From: Taenia hydatigena
Lineage: Eukaryota; Platyhelminthes; Cestoda; Cyclophyllidea; Taeniidae
Direction of reading: 5' to 3'
NCBI GenBank assembly: GCA_036345935.2
Contig: JADWOT020000008.1
Span: 7,210,156-7,274,155, forward strand
Length of the DNA stretch: 64,000 bases
Shown here: positions 61,501-64,000 of the stretch, piece after piece
Numbering within the stretch: the stretch's first letter is position 1
How the letters are laid out: each line of letters opens with the position of its first letter
Notes under the pieces: generated by a model
What the model saw: only the letters and a program-made list of their open reading frames with translations
What the model was told of the DNA's origin: nothing
Database searches by the model: none
Translations under genes and position numbers: made by a program

Positions 61501-63855
61501 TGCATCTGGTGATAAAAGTGGAGGCTATCAATTGCAACAGAAAGTCAATCCGTAATCTATCCAAGTCTTGAATGAATCGCTATGTCTCTATGTATGATCC
61601 AGGTGAAATAGAGAAGATAAAAACCATTGAAATAAAAGCTAGAAAGCGGCCTACCAAAAACAACGGACAGATTGGAAAAAAAAAAACGTGCAAAACAAAC
61701 GTGACAAAGGATGCTTCATTAAGCTTTAATACGATTAACAAAGTAGCCACAATTCCTTGCAGACTCACCTAAGTGGAGCAAGCAGATAGATGGAGCTTGA
61801 GGTGGCGCGATACAACCTAACCGTTGAGTATTTAAGGAAACGAGATCCCTGAATTAAAGAAGAAAAATAATTGATAGTTGATGAAAATTGTAAAAAAGTT
61901 TACTAAATGTAATACTCACGCGAGCGATAAACTGCTTGTGAAGCATCTCCGCTGCAACAATCTTATTCCTGTGGAGGAAATAAAGGTATGTTTGGGGAAT
62001 AAGTAAGAGGAGGCGTGCGAAATGGTGGGTGTTTCAACAAATTAAAAGTACGATTCAGATTTACTTATAGTTAAGTGCCAATTGACACTTAACAAAAACA
62101 CACTAACCTTTGATAGTGCGACTAATGAAGTGGTCTCTGATTACAGAGATGCAGTTAATCAAGGCAAACTTACCCTCGAAAGCCAGTTGAAGGTGGTAAC
62201 TGCTGGACATTGGTAGCGATTTTCTGCCGTCCTTTGGACGATTTTGTCGACAAGGAGGCAGTGGTGCTACTCACCTTTCCCCAACGGACGTGGGTTCCAT
62301 TGAGAATGCAGGACTCCACGGTGAAGGGACATTGACAAAGGTTCGCGCGGATCCACGAGTGTAGACAGCGCATGCTGAAGGTCTTCGTCAACTAATTTGG
62401 GCACAGGAAATTAACTATTCATTAGGGTACAATGATTGCAAATAGAAACCCTTACAATTTAGGTAAAATTTTACATTACTGGCAAATGTAGGATCTCAGA
62501 TGTCTTGAGTTACTTTATGTCAAACAACTAAGATTCCACCAAAAGTAGCTGTGAGGGAATAAGATTATTTGTGCTGTTACAAACATCGAATGAGAATACG
62601 AGAACAAAACATATTTATTGTTTCCCTAGTAGGAAACGCATAGAGAAGTCCAGAGCCTAACAGCGTATAAGATACCACAACAAAATAAACGCAATTGAAA
62701 CGAAAGCGCCGAGTTGTAAAAATTTTAGTAAACTAGTTAAACGCCCAGTAAAAAAGACAGTTCTGTCAATCCAGACAGAAACAATCCAAAAAATAAAATT
62801 GGCAAGGGATAAATTAGATGTAAGCACACCATAAATGGAGCTAACCTTATCGTATCCAACATGTGAAATGCACAATGGATCAAAGAGGACGTCTCGAAGG
62901 GATTTGATAGAACTAAATAAACACATAGATTCATTACAACAATGATAACCTCATTCGATCGACAGTTCCTTCAAAAATGAAAGAGAGAGCATCCAAAGCG
63001 CAGGAATGGATGCATTTATCACCGTTACTGGTAGGTGTGGAACCACTTCCCGGAGGCTCTGTAAGCAAAAAACGAGTCAACATAGTTCAGACAAATTTTA
63101 AAATTCAACAGGATTTAAGGCAAATGAATAGGGGTTCTGATATTGAAAAATGGGAGTGTATAAGAGCCCCTGACAAAAGCAAATTTGAGTTATCATTGCT
63201 GGCATTATCCACAAGAATCAAAGTACGCTGAGAAATAAAAAAAAACATGCTGAAAAGCAAACACAGGTTAATTTGATTAGTCCATTTCAACTATTTTAAT
63301 ACGCAAGCATACCCGAATCCGACAAGAGTTCCAGGATTTCCAACAAACAATCCGTGACGAACTGTAACTGGTATTGCTCAGACGTATTCTAGGATAAGTC
63401 TTACTCCGCAAAGTAAACTACTTTATATCGCCTGATAGCAGATGGAGTGGTTAAGACATCTAAACTCTTTGAAGGTGATCCCGGCCACCTAAAAATACAG
63501 TTATTTCTAAAATCAAATACCTACTCGCCGCTTACTGAGGCTGCTGATGACCGCAAAGACAATTTGTTGATTTGATTGGCATAAAGAAATACCGCAAATG
63601 TGTAGAGGTCTATGGATTGTTGAAGTCTAGTGTTTTCTGGAGGCAATAAGTGCGGAAACTCTAACCTTTTTCAGTTAAATCATTTATTTTCGCAAGAGAC
63701 GATTCCAGTTCCATCAAGTATTCCATTTTAGGACAAGACATAACCAAACACGTCTCAAAATAACTTCAAAATACAAATCAAACTAAACTTACGCCCAAGC
63801 CGCTTCTTCAGTGAAATTCAACTTAGTACAGGCAATATGCTTCCAAATTGCGTAC
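58504..63855 (-). CDS. TBCCD1: TBCC domain-containing protein 1 (5' end off the window)
   Basis: TBCCD1 is related to tubulin cofactor C and RP2 and positions the centrosome and Golgi in animal cells. Exons 5' to 3': 63793-63855, 63666-63763, 63525-63636, 63422-63488, 63313-~63375, ~63110-63245, 62846-62912, 62174-62391, 61920-61968, 61769-61848, 60974-61374, 59331-59725 and 58504-58731. Colinear similarity to the human protein includes YAIWKHIACTKL, FAVFLYANQINKLSLRSS, GEWPGSPSKS, TKTFSMRCLHSWIRANL and SSSIYLLAPLR. The TBCC beta-helix has RCRNSTIVLGPIESTLTITD and DIVFAPFHTTYPELRHHLDK. Then come LPPVYAEAVNKRRAAYETWQ and a C-terminal AQFQAWLVESG helix. The exon at 59331-59725 has an insertion of about 60 residues, Gly/Asp-rich with CDVCRGVIVDC. 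Introns 1 to 3 in view are 29, 29 and 36 nt; later ones reach 1248 nt. Exons near 63.1-63.4 kb are approximate. Confidence 0.9.
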
Positions 63856-64000
63856 CTATGACATAGGTGTTAGACAACATGCATACCTTAAATGCGTGTA
63901 CCCACTGCTGCTCTTACTTTTTGCATAAAATATTAATCGTTTGATATTCTAAAATGGGTTCGGGTGCATTATAGGTGACATACGTTGACAGTAAGCCGTG

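Noticed and set aside
1..64000. CRISPR arrays, prokaryotic operons or phage
   Set aside because: Genes have spliceosomal introns and animal protein families throughout. The regular repeats are a long-period satellite and LTR elements, not short spaced repeats.
1..64000. tRNA or rRNA genes
   Set aside because: No cloverleaf A-box/B-box pair or rRNA-like conserved sequence was noticed by eye. A covariance-model scan was not possible, so small RNA genes could be missed.

Overview
The window is eukaryotic nuclear DNA. It has spliced genes with GT-AG introns, long AT-rich intergenic stretches and many short interspersed repeats. Several lines point to a flatworm, most likely a tapeworm, probably a taeniid. 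Introns at the 5' end of several genes are only 29-39 nt long and later introns are longer, a pattern known from schistosomes and other flatworms. The main interspersed repeat is a non-coding LTR element (TRIM) like those reported from taeniid tapeworms. The species assignment is inference.

Left part (1-26 kb). A minus-strand exon with two paxillin-type LD motifs lies near 4.3-4.6 kb. A plus-strand GABP-beta homologue with five exons lies at 7.97-9.95 kb. A minus-strand ankyrin/SOCS-box (ASB-like) gene with four exons whose phases all fit lies at 14.7-17.3 kb. An isolated candidate exon lies at 18.4-18.6 kb. Three TRIM elements with both LTRs (6.65-7.55, 20.94-21.86 and 23.36-24.24 kb) and several solo or nested LTRs fill much of the rest.

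Middle part (26-44.6 kb). A BRD7/BRD9 homologue (+) with a bromodomain lacking its key residues lies at 26.8-29.3 kb. It is followed by a 443-bp tandem repeat array that runs into a 100-N gap at 32.2 kb. The 3' half of an FGFR-like receptor tyrosine kinase (+) lies at 35.3-38.2 kb. A complete eight-exon proteasome alpha-3 gene (PSMA3, +) lies at 41.76-43.29 kb. It converges on a small four-exon coiled-coil gene (-) that I cannot place in a family.

Right part (46.8-64 kb). Two large minus-strand genes lie in tandem. One is TONSL (TPR, acidic/basic linker, ankyrin, ubiquitin-like and LRR regions), the replication-coupled histone reader. The other is TBCCD1 (TBCC-domain protein), whose N-terminus runs off the right edge. 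The genes are ordinary housekeeping and signalling functions and do not form an operon or pathway.

The most notable points are the TRIM family with its target-site duplications and nested insertions, the ultrashort introns, the degenerate BRD7/9 bromodomain, a substitution in the TONSL histone-reading ankyrin repeat, and the unclassified coiled-coil gene. Exon boundaries were read by eye from splice consensus, frame continuity and remembered similarity to human proteins. No alignment or RNA data were available.
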